Shown here: positions 24,280 through 37,015 of the stretch, in pieces
Layout of the letters: each line of letters begins with the position of its first letter
Numbering within the stretch: the first letter of the stretch is position 1
Origin: Astropecten irregularis
Lineage: Eukaryota > Echinodermata > Asteroidea > Paxillosida > Astropectinidae
NCBI GenBank assembly: GCA_963971285.1
Contig: OZ020258.1
Coordinates: 8,204,614 to 8,268,613 of the forward strand
DNA: 64,000 nt
Direction: 5' to 3'
Notes under the pieces: model-generated
Database searches by the model: none
The model's input: the letters and a program-made list of their open reading frames with translations, nothing else
Told to the model about the DNA's origin: nothing
Translations under genes and position numbers: made by a program

Positions 24280-27200
24280 TTGACATTTGTCCCTCAATAC
24301 TTAGGCAATCGAGCTGAAACTTGCACGAAATGTAGCCCTACATGTTCTCTACAGGAAAGTATGAGCTGTGCCAAATTCCAAAGTCATGTTCATGGCCGAA
24401 AATCCAAGTATAGCACCACACGCTATGCGACAAAACGGCAGAGCACGCGGCAAAAAAAAACCTGCACTTAGACTATGAGACACTTTTTTCTGTTAGAGTT
24501 TGAAATTTCTCCCTCAATACAGAGGCAATCGAGCTGAAACTTGCACGAAATGTAGCCCCAGATGTACTCTAAATGAGAGTATGAGCTGTGCCAAATTCCA
24601 AAGTCATGTTCATGGCCGAAAATCCAAGTATAGCACCACACGCTATGCGACAAAACGGCAGAGCAGTCGGCAGAAAAACTGCACTTAGACTATGAGACAC
24701 TTTTTTCTGCTAGAGTTTGAAATTTCTCCCTCAATACTTAAGCAATCGAGCTGAAACTTGCACGAAATGTAGCCCTACATGTTCTCTACAGGAAAGTATG
24801 AGCTGTGTTAAATTCCAAAGTCATGTTCATGGCCGAAAATCCGAGTATAGCACCACACGCTATGCGACAAACGCCAGAGCAGTCGGCAGAAAAACTGCAC
24901 TTAGACTATGAGACACTTTTTTCTGCTAGAGTTTGACATTTGTCCCTCAATACTTAAGCAATCGATCTGAAACTTGCAGGAAATGTAGCCCTACATGTTC
25001 TCTACAGGAAAGTATGAGCTGTGCCAGATTCTAAAGTCATGTTCATGGCCGAAAATCCAAGTATATCACCACACGCTATGCGACAAAACGGCAGAGCACG
25101 CGGCAAAAAAAAACCTGCACTTAGACTATGAGACACTTTTTTCTGTTAGAGTTTGAAATTTCTCCCTCAATACAGAGGCAATCGAGCTGAAACTTGCACG
25201 AAATGTAGCCCCAGATGTACTCTAAATGTTAGTATGAGCTGTGCCAAATTCCAAAGTCATGTTCATGGCCGAAAATCCAAGTATAGCACCACATGCTATG
25301 CGACAAAACGGCAGAGCAGTCGGCAGAAAAACTGCACTTAGACTATGAGACACTTTTTTCTGCTAGAGTTTTAAATTTCTCCCTCAATACTTAGGCAACC
25401 GAGCTGAAACTTGCACGAAATGTAGCCCCAGATGTTCTCTACAGGAAAATATGAGCTGTGCCAAATTCCAAAGTCATGTTCATGGCCGAAAATCCAAGTA
25501 TAGCACCACACGCTATGCGACAAACGCCAGAGCAGTCGGCAGAAAAACTGCACTTAGACTATGAGACACTTTTTTCTGCTAGAGTTTGACATTTGTCCCT
25601 CAATACTTAAGCAATCGAGCTGAAACTTGCACGAAATGTAGCCCTACATGTTCTCTACAGGAAAGTATGAGCTCTGCCAAATTCCAAAGTCATGTTCATG
25701 GCCGAAAATCCAAGTATAGCACCACACGCTATGCAACAAAACGGCAGAGCACGCGGCAAAAAAAACCCTGCACTTAGACTATGAGACACTTTTTTCTGCT
25801 AGAGTTTGAAATTTCTCCCTCAATACTTAGGCAATCGAGCTGAAACTTGCACGAAATGTAGCCCTACATGTTCTCTACAGGAAAGTATGAGCTGTGTTAA
25901 ATTCCAAAGTCATGTTCATGGCCGAAAATCCGAGTATAGCACCACACGCTATGCGACAAACGCCAGAGCAGTCGGCAGAAAAACTGCACTTAGACTATGA
26001 GACACTTTTTTCTGCTAGAGTTTGACATTTGTCCCTCAATACTTAGGCAATCGAGCTGAAACTTGCACGAAATGTAGCCCTTCATGTTCTCTACAGGAAA
26101 GTATGAGCTGTGCCAAATTCCAAAGTCATGTTCATGGCCGAAAATCCAAGTATAGCACCACACGCTATGCGACAAAACGGCAGAGCACGCGGCAAAAAAA
26201 AACCTGCACTTAGACTATGAGACACTTTTTTCTGTTAGAGTTTGAAATTTCTCCCTCAATACAGAGGCAATCGAGCTGAAACTTGCACGAAATGTAGCCC
26301 CAGATGTACTCTAAATGAGAGTATGAGCTGTGCCAAATTCCAAAGTCATGTTCATGGCCGAAAATCCAAGTATAGCACCACACGCTATGCGACAAAACGG
26401 CAGAGCAGTCGGCAGAAAAACTGCACTTAGACTATGAGACACTTTTTTCTGCTAGAGTTTTAAATTTCTCCCTCAATACTTAGGCAACCGAGCTGAAACT
26501 TGCACGAAATGTAGCCCCAGATGTTCTCTACAGGAAAGTATGAGCTGTGCCAAATTCCAAAGTCTTGTCATGGCCGAAAATCCAAGTATAGCACCAAACG
26601 CTATGCGACAAAACGGCAGAGCACGCGGCAAAAAAAACCTGCACTTAGACTATGAGACACTTTTTTCTGTTAGAGTTTGAAATTTCTCCCTCAATACTTA
26701 GGCAATCGAGCTGAAACTTGCACGAAATGTAGCCCTACATGTTCTCTACAGGAAAGTATGAGCTGTGTTAAATTCCAAAGTCATGTTCATGGCCGAAAAT
26801 CCGAGTATAGCACCACACGCTATGCGACAAACGCCAGAGCAGTCGGCAGAAAAACTGCACTTAGACTATGAGACACTTTTTTCTGCTAGAGTTTGACATT
26901 TGTCCCTCAATACTTAGGCAATCGAGCTGAAACTTGCACGAAATGTAGCCCTACATGTTCTCTACAGGAAAGTATGAGCTGTGCCAAATTCCAAAGTCAT
27001 GTTCATGGCCGAAAATCCAAGTATAGCACCACACGCTATGCGACAAAACGGCAGAGCACGCGGCAAAAAAAAACCTGCACTTAGACTATGAGACACTTTT
27101 TTCTGTTAGAGTTTGAAATTTCTCCCTCAATACAGAGGCAATCGAGCTGAAACTTGCACGAAATGTAGCCCCAGATGTACTCTAAATGAGAGTATGAGCT

Positions 27201-27982
27201 GTGCCAAATTCCAAAGTCATGTTCATGGCCGAAAATCCAAGTATAGCACCACACGCTATGCGACAAAACGGCAGAGCAGTCGGCAGAAAAACTGCACTTA
27301 GACTATGAGACACTTTTTTCTGCTAGAGTTTGAAATTTCTCCCTCAATACTTAAGCAATCGAGCTGAAACTTGCACGAAATGTAGCCCTACATGTTCTCT
27401 ACAGGAAAGTATGAGCTGTGTTAAATTCCAAAGTCATGTTCATGGCCGAAAATCCGAGTATAGCACCACACGCTATGCGACAAACGCCAGAGCAGTCGGC
27501 AGAAAAACTGCACTTAGACTATGAGACACTTTTTTCTGCTAGAGTTTGACATTTGTCCCTCAATACTTAAGCAATCGATCTGAAACTTGCAGGAAATGTA
27601 GCCCTACATGTTCTCTACAGGAAAGTATGAGCTGTGCCAGATTCTAAAGTCATGTTCATGGCCGAAAATCCAAGTATATCACCACACGCTATGCGACAAA
27701 ACGGCAGAGCACGCGGCAAAAAAAAACCTGCACTTAGACTATGAGACACTTTTTTCTGTTAGAGTTTGAAATTTCTCCCTCAATACAGAGGCAATCGAGC
27801 TGAAACTTGCACGAAATGTAGCCCCAGATGTACTCTAAATGTTAGTATGAGCTGTGCCAAATTCCAAAGTCATGTTCATGGCCGAAAATCCAAGTATAGC
27901 ACCACATGCTATGCGACAAAACGGCAGAGCAGTCGGCAGAAAAACTGCACTTAGACTATGAGACACTTTTTTCTGCTAGAGT
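24280..27982 (+). repeat. 2,613-bp (12-unit) duplication
   Basis: Units 24280, 24500, 24717, 24933 and 25153 recur at 26893, 27113, 27330, 27546 and 27766. Diagnostic shared changes are 'gtgccagattctaaag' and 'gtatatcaccac' (24933/27546) and 'aaatgttagtatg' (25153/27766). The copies part company in the next unit (25370 versus 27983). Confidence 0.82.
25370..25585 (+). repeat. Chimeric unit at a block C junction
   Basis: The left part ('agttttaaatttc', 'ggcaaccgag') is the 219-bp subtype expected after the unit at 25153. The right part ('gaaaatatgagc' through 'gacaaacgcc') is that of the unit at 21886 or 22972. The following unit (25586, with 'gagctctgcc') matches the follower of those units. 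A crossover near unit positions 50-75 explains all three facts. Confidence 0.75.
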
Positions 27983-29514
27983 TTTAAATTTCTCCCTCAA
28001 TACTTAGGCAACCGAGCTGAAACTTGCACGAAATGTAGCCCCAGATGTTCTCTACAGGAAAGTATGAGCTGTGCCAAATTCCAAAGTATTGTCATGGCCG
28101 AAAATCCAAGTATAGCACCACACGCTATGCGACAAAACGGCAGAGCACGCGGCAAAAAAAAACCTGCACTTAGACTATGAGACACTTTTTTCTGTTAGAG
28201 TTTGAAATTTCTCCCTCAATACAGAGGCAATCGAGCTGAAACTTGCACGAAATGTAGCCCCAGATATACTCTAAATGAGAGTATGAGCTGTGCCAAATTC
28301 CAAAGTCATGTTCATGGCCGAAAATCCAAGTATAGCACCACACGCTATGCGACAAAACGGCAGAGCAGTCGGCAGAAAAACTGCACTTAGACTATGAGAC
28401 ACTTTTTTCTGCTAGAGTTTGAAATTTCTCCCTCAATACTTTGGCAATCGAGCTGAAACTTGCACGAAATGTAGCCCTACATGTTCTCTACAGGAAAGTA
28501 TGAGCTGTGCCAAATTCCAAAGTCATGTTCATGGCCGAAAATCCAAGTATAGCACCACACGCTATGCGACAAAACGGCAGAGCACGCGGCAAAAAAAAAC
28601 CTGCACTTAGACTATGAGACACTTTTTTCTGCTAGAGTTTGACATTTGTCCCTCAATACTTAAGCAATCGATCTGAAACTTGCACGAAATGTAGCCCTAC
28701 ATGTTCTCTACAGGAAAGTATGAGCTGTGCCAAATTCCAAAGTCATGTTCATGGCCGAAAATCCAAGTATAGCACCACACGCTATGCGACAAAACGGCAG
28801 AGCACGCGGCAAAAAAAAACCTGCACTTAGACTATGAGACACTTTTTTCTGTTAGAGTTTGAAATTTCTCCCTCAATACAGAGGCAATCGAGCTGAAACT
28901 TGCACGAAATGTAGCCCCAGATGTACTCTAAATGTGAGTATGAGCTGTGCCAAATTCCAAAGTCATGTTCATGGCCGAAAATCCAAGTATAGCAACACAT
29001 GCTATGCGACAAAACGGCAGAGCAGTCGGCAGAAAAACTGCACTTAGACTATGAGACACTTTTTTCTGCTAGAGTTTTAAATTTCTCCCTCAATACTTAG
29101 GCAACCGAGCTGAAACTTGCACGAAATGTAGCCCCAGATGTTCTCTACAGGAAAATATGAGCTGTGCCAAATTCCAAAGTCATGTTCATGGCCGAAAATC
29201 CAAGTATAGCACCACACGCTATGCGACAAAACGGCAGAGCAGTCGGCAGAAAAACTGCACTTAGACTATGAGACACTTTTTTTCTGCTAGAGTTTGAAAT
29301 TTCTCCCTCAATACTTAGGCAATCGAGCTGAAACTTGCACCAAATGTAGCCACAGATGTTTTCTACAGGAAAGTATGAGCTGTGCCAAATTCCAAAAGTC
29401 ATGTTCATGGCCGAAAATCCAAGTATAGCACCACACGCTATGCGACAAAACGGCAGAGCACGCGGCAAAAAAAAACCTGCACTTAGACTATGAGACACTT
29501 TTTTCTGTTAGAGT

Positions 29515-29822
29515 TTGAAATTTCTCCCTCAATACAGAGGCAATCGAGCTGAAACTTGCACGAAATGTAGCCCCAGATGTACTCTAAATGAGAGTATGAG
29601 CTGTGCCAAATTCCAAAGTCATGTTCATGGCCGAAAATCCAAGTATAGCACCACACGTATAGCCCTACATGTTCTCTTCAGGAAAGTATGAGCTGTGTTA
29701 AATTCCAAAGTCATGTTCATGGCCGAAAATCCGAGTATAGCACCACACGCTATGCGACAAACGCCAGAGCAGTCGGCAGAAAAACTGCACTTAGACTATG
29801 AGACACTTTTTTCTGCTAGAGT
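29515..29822 (+). repeat. 308-bp fused unit (deletion junction)
   Basis: A unit of the 'ctctaaatgagag' subtype stops at 'agcaccacacg' and joins directly to 'tatagccctacatg', part-way through a following 216-bp-type unit. About 125-128 bp are missing relative to two full units. CACG lies at both parental ends ('ccacacg' and 'ttgcacg'), so short homology may have guided the join. The right part contains 'gttctcttcagg', the first occurrence I see of a variant that is common downstream, so the junction is also a boundary between unit populations. Confidence 0.88.
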
Positions 29823-30699
29823 TTGACATTTGTCCCTCAATACTTAAGCAATCGAGCTGAAACTTGCACGAAAAGTAGCCCTACATGTTCTCTACAGGAA
29901 AGTATGAGCTGTGCCAAATTCCAAAGTCATGTTCATGGCCGAAAATCCAAGTATAGCACCACACGCTATGCGACAAAACGGCAGAGCACGCGGCAAAAAA
30001 AAACCTGCACTTAGACTATGAGACACTTTTTTCTGTTAGAGTTTGAAATTTCTCCCTCAATACAGAGGCAATCGAGCTGAAACTTGCACGAAATGTAGCC
30101 CCAGATGTACTCTAAATGAGAGTATGAGCTGTGCCAAATTCCAAAGTCATGTTCATGGCCGAAAATCCAAGTATAGCACCACACGCTATGCGACAAAACG
30201 GCAGAGCAGTCGGCAGAAAAACTGCACTTAGACTATGAGACACTTTTTTCTGCTAGAGTTTTAAATTTCTCCCTCAATACTTAGGCAACCGAGCTGAAAC
30301 TTGCACGAAATGTAGCCCCAGATGTTCTCTACAGAAAAGTATGAGCTGTGCCAAATTCCAAAGTATTGTCATGGCCGAAAATCCAAGTATAGCACCACAC
30401 GCTATGCGACAAAACGGCAGAGCACGCGGCAAAAAAAAAACCTGCACTTAGACTATGAGACACTTTTTTCTGTTAGAGTTTGAAATTTCTCCCTCAATAC
30501 AGAGGCAATCGAGCTGAAACTTGCACGAAATGTAGCCCCAGATGTTCTCTTCAGGAAAGTATGAGCTGTGCCAAATTCCAAAGTATTGTCATGGCCGAAA
30601 ATCCAAGTATAGCACCACACGCTATGCGACAAAACGGCAGAGCACGCGGCAAAAAAAAAACCTGCACTTAGACTATGAGACACTTTTTTCTGTTAGAGT

Positions 30700-33600
30700 T
30701 TGAAATTTCTCCCTCAATACAGAGGCAATCGAGCTGAAACTTGCACGAAATGTAGCCCCAGATGTTCTCTTCAGGAAAGTATGAGCTGTGTTAAATTCCA
30801 AAGTCATGTTCATGGCCGAAAATCCGAGTATAGCACCACACGCTATGCGACAAACGCCAGAGCAGTCGGCAGAAAAACTGCACTTAGACTATGAGACACT
30901 TTTTTCTGCTAGAGTTTGACATTTGTCCCTCAATACAGAGGCAATCGAGCTGAAACTTGCACGAAATGTAGCCCCAGATGTACTCTAAATGAGATTATGA
31001 GCTGTGCCAAATTCCAAAGTCATGTTCATGGCCGAAAATCCAAGTATAGCACCACACGCTATGCGACAAAACGGCAGAGCACGCGGCAAAAAAAAACCTG
31101 CATTTAGACTATGAGACACTTTTTTCTGTTAGAGTTTGAAATTTCTCCCTCAATACTTAAGCAATCGAGCTGAAACTTGCAGAAAATGTAGCCCTACATG
31201 TTCTCTACAGGAAAGTATGAGCTGTGTTAAATTCCAAAGTCATGTTCATGGCCGAAAATCCGAGTATAGCACCACACGCTATGCGACAAACGCCAGAGCA
31301 GTCGGCAGAAAAACTGCACTTAGACTATGAGACACTTTTTTCTGCTAGAGTTTGACATTTGTCCCTCAATACTTAAGCAATCGAGCTGAAACTTGCAGGA
31401 AATGTAGCCCTACATGTTCTCTACAGGAAAGTATGAGCTGTGCCAAATTCCAAAGTCATGTTCATGGCCGAAAATCCAAGTATAGCACCACACGCTATGC
31501 GACAAAACGGCAGAGCACGCGGCAAAAAAAAACCTGCACTTAGACTATGAGACACTTTTTTCTGTTAGAGTTTGAAATTTCTCCCTCAATACAGAGGCAA
31601 TCGAGCTGAAACTTGCACGAAATGTAGCCCCAGATGTACTCTAAATGAGAGTATGAGCTGTGCCAAATTCCAAAGTCATGTTCATGGCCGAAAATCCAAG
31701 TATAGCACCACACGCTATGCGACAAAACGGCAGAGCAGTCGGCAGAAAAACTGCACTTAGACTATGAGACACTTTTTTCTGCTAGAGTTTGAAATTTCTC
31801 CCTCAATACTTAGGCAATCGAGCTGAAACTTGCACGAAATGTAGCCCTACATGTTCTCTTCAGGAAAGTATGAGCTGTGTTAAATTCCAAAGTCATGTTC
31901 ATGGCCGAAAATCCGAGTATAGCACCACACGCTATGCGACAAACGCCAGAGCAGTCGGCAGAAAAACTGCACTTAGACTATGAGACACTTTTTTCTGCTA
32001 GAGTTTGACATTTGTCCCTCAATACTTAAGCAATCGAGCTGAAACTTGCACGAAAAGTAGCCCTACATGTTCTCTACAGGAAAGTATGAGCTGTGCCAAA
32101 TTCCAAAGTCATGTTCATGGCCGAAAATCCAAGTATAGCACCACACGCTATGCGACAAAACGGCAGAGCACGCGGCAAAAAAAAACCTGCACTTAGACTA
32201 TGAGACACTTTTTTCTGTTAGAGTTTGAAATTTCTCCCTCAATACAGAGGCAATCGAGCTGAAACTTGCACGAAATGTAGCCCCAGATGTACTCTAAATG
32301 AGAGTATGAGCTGTGCCAAATTCCAAAGTCATGTTCATGGCCGAAAATCCAAGTATAGCACCACACGCTATGCGACAAAACGGCAGAGCAGTCGGCAGAA
32401 AAACTGCACTTAGACTATGAGACACTTTTTTCTGCTAGAGTTTTAAATTTCTCCCTCAATACTTAGGCAACCGAGCTGAAACTTGCACGAAATGTAGCCC
32501 CAGATGTTCTCTACAGAAAAGTATGAGCTGTGCCAAATTCCAAAGTATTGTCATGGCCGAAAATCCAAGTATAGCACCACACGCTATGCGACAAAACGGC
32601 AGAGCACGCGGCAAAAAAAAACCTGCATTTAGACTATGAGACACTTTTTTCTGTTAGAGTTTGAAATTTCTCCCTCAATACAGAGGCAATCGAGCTGAAA
32701 CTTGCACGAAATGTAGCCCCAGATGTTCTCTTCAGGAAAGTATGAGCTGTGTTAAATTCCAAAGTCATGTTCATGGCCGAAAATCCGAGTATAGCACCAC
32801 ACGCTATGCGACAAACGCCAGAGCAGTCGGCAGAAAAACTGCACTTAGACTATGAGACACTTTTTTCTGCTAGAGTTTGACATTTGTCCCTCAATACAGA
32901 GGCAATCGAGCTGAAACTTGCACGAAATGTAGCCCCAGATGTACTCTAAATGAGATTATGAGCTGTGCCAAATTCCAAAGTCATGTTCATGGCCGAAAAT
33001 CCAAGTATAGCACCACACGCTATGCGACAAAACGGCAGAGCACGCGGCAAAAAAAAACCTGCACTTAGACTATGAAACACTTTTTTCTGTTAGAGTTTGA
33101 AATTTCTCCCTCAATACAGAGGCAATCGAGCTGAAACTTGCAGGAAATGTAGCCCTACATGTTCTCTACAGGAAAGTATGAGCTGTGTTAAATTCCAAAG
33201 TCATGTTCATGGCCGAAAATCCGAGTATAGCACCACACGCTATGCGACAAACGCCAGAGCAGTCGGCAGAAAAACTGCACTTAGACTATGAGACACTTTT
33301 TTCTGCTAGAGTTTGACATTTGTCCCTCAATACTTAAGCAATCGAGCTGAAACTTGCAGGAAATGTAGCCCTACATGTTCTCTACAGGAAAGTATGAGCT
33401 GTGCCAAATTCCAAAGTCATGTTCATGGCCGAAAATCCAAGTATAGCACCACACGCTATGCGACAAAACGGCAGAGCACGCGGCAAAAAAAAACCTGCAC
33501 TTAGACTATGAGACACTTTTTTCTGTTAGAGTTTGAAATTTCTCCCTCAATACAGAGGCAATCGAGCTGAAACTTGCACGAAATGTAGCCCCAGATGTAC

Positions 33601-34185
33601 TCTAAATGAGAGTATGAGCTGTGCCAAATTCCAAAGTCATGTTCATGGCCGAAAATCCAAGTATAGCACCACACGCTATGCGACAAAACGGCAGAGCAGT
33701 CGGCAGAAAAACTGCACTTAGACTATGAGACACTTTTTTCTGCTAGAGTTTGAAATTTCTCCCTCAATACTTAGGCAATCGAGCTGAAACTTGCACGAAA
33801 TGTAGCCCTACATGTTCTCTTCAGGAAAGTATGAGCTGTGTTAAATTCCAAAGTCATGTTCATGGCCGAAAATCCGAGTATAGCACCACACGCTATGCGA
33901 CAAACGCCAGAGCAGTCGGCAGAAAAACTGCACTTAGACTATGAGACACTTTTTTCTGCTAGAGTTTGACATTTGTCCCTCAATACTTAAGCAATCGAGC
34001 TGAAACTTGCACGAAAAGTAGCCCTACATGTTCTCTACAGGAAAGTATGAGCTGTGCCAAATTCCAAAGTCATGTTCATGGCCGAAAATCCAAGTATAGC
34101 ACCACACGCTATGCGACAAAACGGCAGAGCACGCGGCAAAAAAAAACCTGCACTTAGACTATGAGACACTTTTTTCTGTTAGAGT
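30700..34185 (+). repeat. 1,961-bp (9-unit) tandem duplication
   Basis: Units 30700, 30916, 31136, 31352, 31572, 31789 and 32005 recur in order 1,961 bp later at 32661, 32877, 33097, 33313, 33533, 33750 and 33966. The pair 31136/33097 differs at the left ('aatacttaagc' versus 'aatacagaggc'), which suggests local conversion after the duplication. Confidence 0.8.
31789..33096 (+). repeat. Six-unit segment copied 6,968 bp downstream
   Basis: Units 31789, 32005, 32225, 32442, 32661 and 32877 match those at 38757, 38973, 39193, 39410, 39629 and 39845. Strong shared markers are 'ctacagaaaagtatg' together with 'ctgcatttagac' in the 219-bp unit (32442/39410) and 'gcacgaaaagtagcc' (32005/38973). Confidence 0.82.
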
Positions 34186-37015
34186 TTGAAATTTCTCCCT
34201 CAATACAGAGGCAATCGAGCTGAAACTTGCACGAAATGTAGCCCCAGATGTACTCTAAATGAGAGTATGAGCTGTGCCAAATTCCAAAGTCATGTTCATG
34301 GCCGAAAATCCAAGTATAGCACCACACGCTATGCGACAAAACGGCAGAGCACGCGGCAAAAAAAAACCTGCACTTAGACTATGAGACACTTTTTTCTGTT
34401 AGAGTTTGAAATTTCTCCCTCAATACAGAGGCAATCGAGCTGAAACTTGCACGAAATGTAGCCCCAGATGTTCTCTTCAGGAAAGTATGAGCTGTGTTAA
34501 ATTCCAAAGTCATGTTCATGGCCGAAAATCCGAGTATAGCACCACACGCTATGCGACAAACGCCAGAGCAGTCGGCAGAAAAACTGCACTTAGACTATGA
34601 GACACTTTTTTCTGCTAGAGTTTGACATTTGTCCCTCAATACAGAGGCAATCGAGCTGAAACTTGCACGAAATGTAGCCCTACATGTTCTCTACAGGAAA
34701 GTATGAGCTGTGTTAAATTCCAAAGTCATGTTCATGGCCGAAAATCCGAGTATAGCACCACACGCTATGCGACAAACGCCAGAGCAGTCGGCAGAAAAAC
34801 TGCACTTAGACTATGAGACACTTTTTTCTGCTAGAGTTTGACATTTGTCCCTCAATACTTAAGCAATCGAGCTGAAACTTGCACGAAATGTAGCCCTACA
34901 TGTTCTCTACAGGAAAGTATGAGCTGTGCCAAATTCCAAAGTCATGTTCATGGCCGAAAATCCAAGTATAGCACCACACGCTATGCGACAAAACGGCAGA
35001 GCACGCGGCAAAAAAAAACCTGCACTTAGACTATGAGACACTTTTTTCTGTTAGAGTTTGAAATTTCTCCCTCAATACAGAGGCAATCGAGCTGAAACTT
35101 GCACGAAATGTAGCCCCAGATGTACTCTAAATGAGAGTATGAGCTGTGCCAAATTCCAAAGTCATGTTCATGGCCGAAAATCCAAGTATAGCACCACACG
35201 CTATGCGACAAAACGGCAGAGCAGTCGGCAGAAAAACTGCACTTAGACTATGAGACACTTTTTTCTGCTAGAGTTTGAAATTTCTCCCTCAATACTTAGG
35301 CAATCGAGCTGAAACTTGCACGAAATGTAGCCCTACATGTTCTCTTCAGGAAAGTATGAGCTGTGTTAAATTCCAAAGTCATGTTCATGGCCGAAAATCC
35401 GAGTATAGCACCACACGCTATGCGACAAACGCCAGAGCAGTCGGCAGAAAAACTGCACTTAGACTATGAGACACTTTTTTCTGCTAGAGTTTGACATTTG
35501 TCCCTCAATACTTAAGCAATCGAGCTGAAACTTGCACGAAAAGTAGCCCTACATGTTCTCTACAGGAAAGTATGAGCTGTGCCAAATTCCAAAGTCATGT
35601 TCATGGCCGAAAATCCAAGTATAGCACCACACGCTATGCGACAAAACGGCAGAGCACGCGGCAAAAAAAAACCTGCACTTAGACTATGAGACACTTTTTT
35701 CTGTTAGAGTTTGAAATTTCTCCCTCAATACAGAGGCAATCGAGCTGAAACTTGCACGAAATGTAGCCCCAGATGTACTCTAAATGAGAGTATGAGCTGT
35801 GCCAAATTCCAAAGTCATGTTCATGGCCGAAAATCCAAGTATAGCACCACACGCTATGCGACAAAACGGCAGAGCACGCGGCAAAAAAAAACCTGCACTT
35901 AGACTATGAGACACTTTTTTCTGTTAGAGTTTGAAATTTCTCCCTCAATACAGAGGCAATCGAGCTGAAACTTGCACGAAATGTAGCCCCAGATGTTCTC
36001 TTCAGGAAAGTATGAGCTGTGTTAAATTCCAAAGTCATGTTCATGGCCGAAAATCCGAGTATAGCACCACACGCTATGCGACAAACGCCAGAGCAGTCGG
36101 CAGAAAAACTGCACTTAGACTATGAGACACTTTTTTCTGCTAGAGTTTGACATTTGTCCCTCAATACAGAGGCAATCGAGCTGAAACTTGCACGAAATGT
36201 AGCCCTACATGTTCTCTACAGGAAAGTATGAGCTGTGTTAAATTCCAAAGTCATGTTCATGGCCGAAAATCCGAGTATAGCACCACACGCTATGCGACAA
36301 ACGCCAGAGCAGTCGGCAGAAAAACTGCACTTAGACTATGAGACACTTTTTTCTGCTAGAGTTTGACATTTGTCCCTCAATACTTAAGCAATCGAGCTGA
36401 AACTTGCAGGAAATGTAGCCCTACATGTTCTCTACAGGAAAGTATGAGCTGTGCCAAATTCCAAAGTCATGTTCATGGCCGAAAATCCAAGTATAGCACC
36501 ACACGCTATGCGACAAAACGGCAGAGCACGCGGCAAAAAAAAACCTGCACTTAGACTATGAGACACTTTTTTCTGTTAGAGTTTGAAATTTCTCCCTCAA
36601 TACAGAGGCAATCGAGCTGAAACTTGCACGAAATGTAGCCCCAGATGTTCTCTTCAGGAAAGTATGAGCTGTGTTAAATTCCAAAGTCATGTTCATGGCC
36701 GAAAATCCGAGTATAGCACCACACGCTATGCGACAAACGCCAGAGCAGTCGGCAGAAAAACTGCACTTAGACTATGAGACACTTTTTTCTGCTAGAGTTT
36801 GACATTTGTCCCTCAATACAGAGGCAATCGAGCTGAAACTTGCACGAAATGTAGCCCTACATGTTCTCTACAGGAAAGTATGAGCTGTGTTAAATTCCAA
36901 AGTCATGTTCATGGCCGAAAATCCGAGTATAGCACCACACGCTATGCGACAAACGCCAGAGCAGTCGGCAGAAAAACTGCACTTAGACTATGAGACACTT
37001 TTTTTTTGCTAGAGT
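33966..37015 (+). repeat. 1,525-bp (7-unit) tandem duplication
   Basis: Units 33966, 34186, 34406, 34622 and 34838 recur at 35491, 35711, 35931, 36147 and 36363 with identical spacing. A three-unit motif of 220 + 216 + 216 bp (about 652 bp) is itself iterated at 35711-36362, 36363-37015 and 37888-38539. The unit ending near 37,010 has a nine-T tract. Confidence 0.8.

Larger units (their letters stand above)
14253..29514 (+). repeat. Block C: satellite with nested, overlapping duplications
   Basis: About 70 units. Repeat distances readable from private variants are 4,580 bp (15344 to 19924), 1,965 bp (16649 to 18614), 873 bp (20360 to 21233), 1,086 bp (21450 to 22536), 2,398 bp (23188 to 25586) and 2,613 bp (24280 to 26893). 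Variants typical here are 'aatactttggc', 'gagctctgcc', 'cccttcatgttc' and 'aaatgtgagtatg'. No other content was seen. Confidence 0.85.

Noticed and set aside
29376-29410. One-base insertion 'ccaaaagtcatg' as a distinct subtype
   Set aside because: Seen in one unit only (29294-29514), so it is treated as a private change and not as a subtype.
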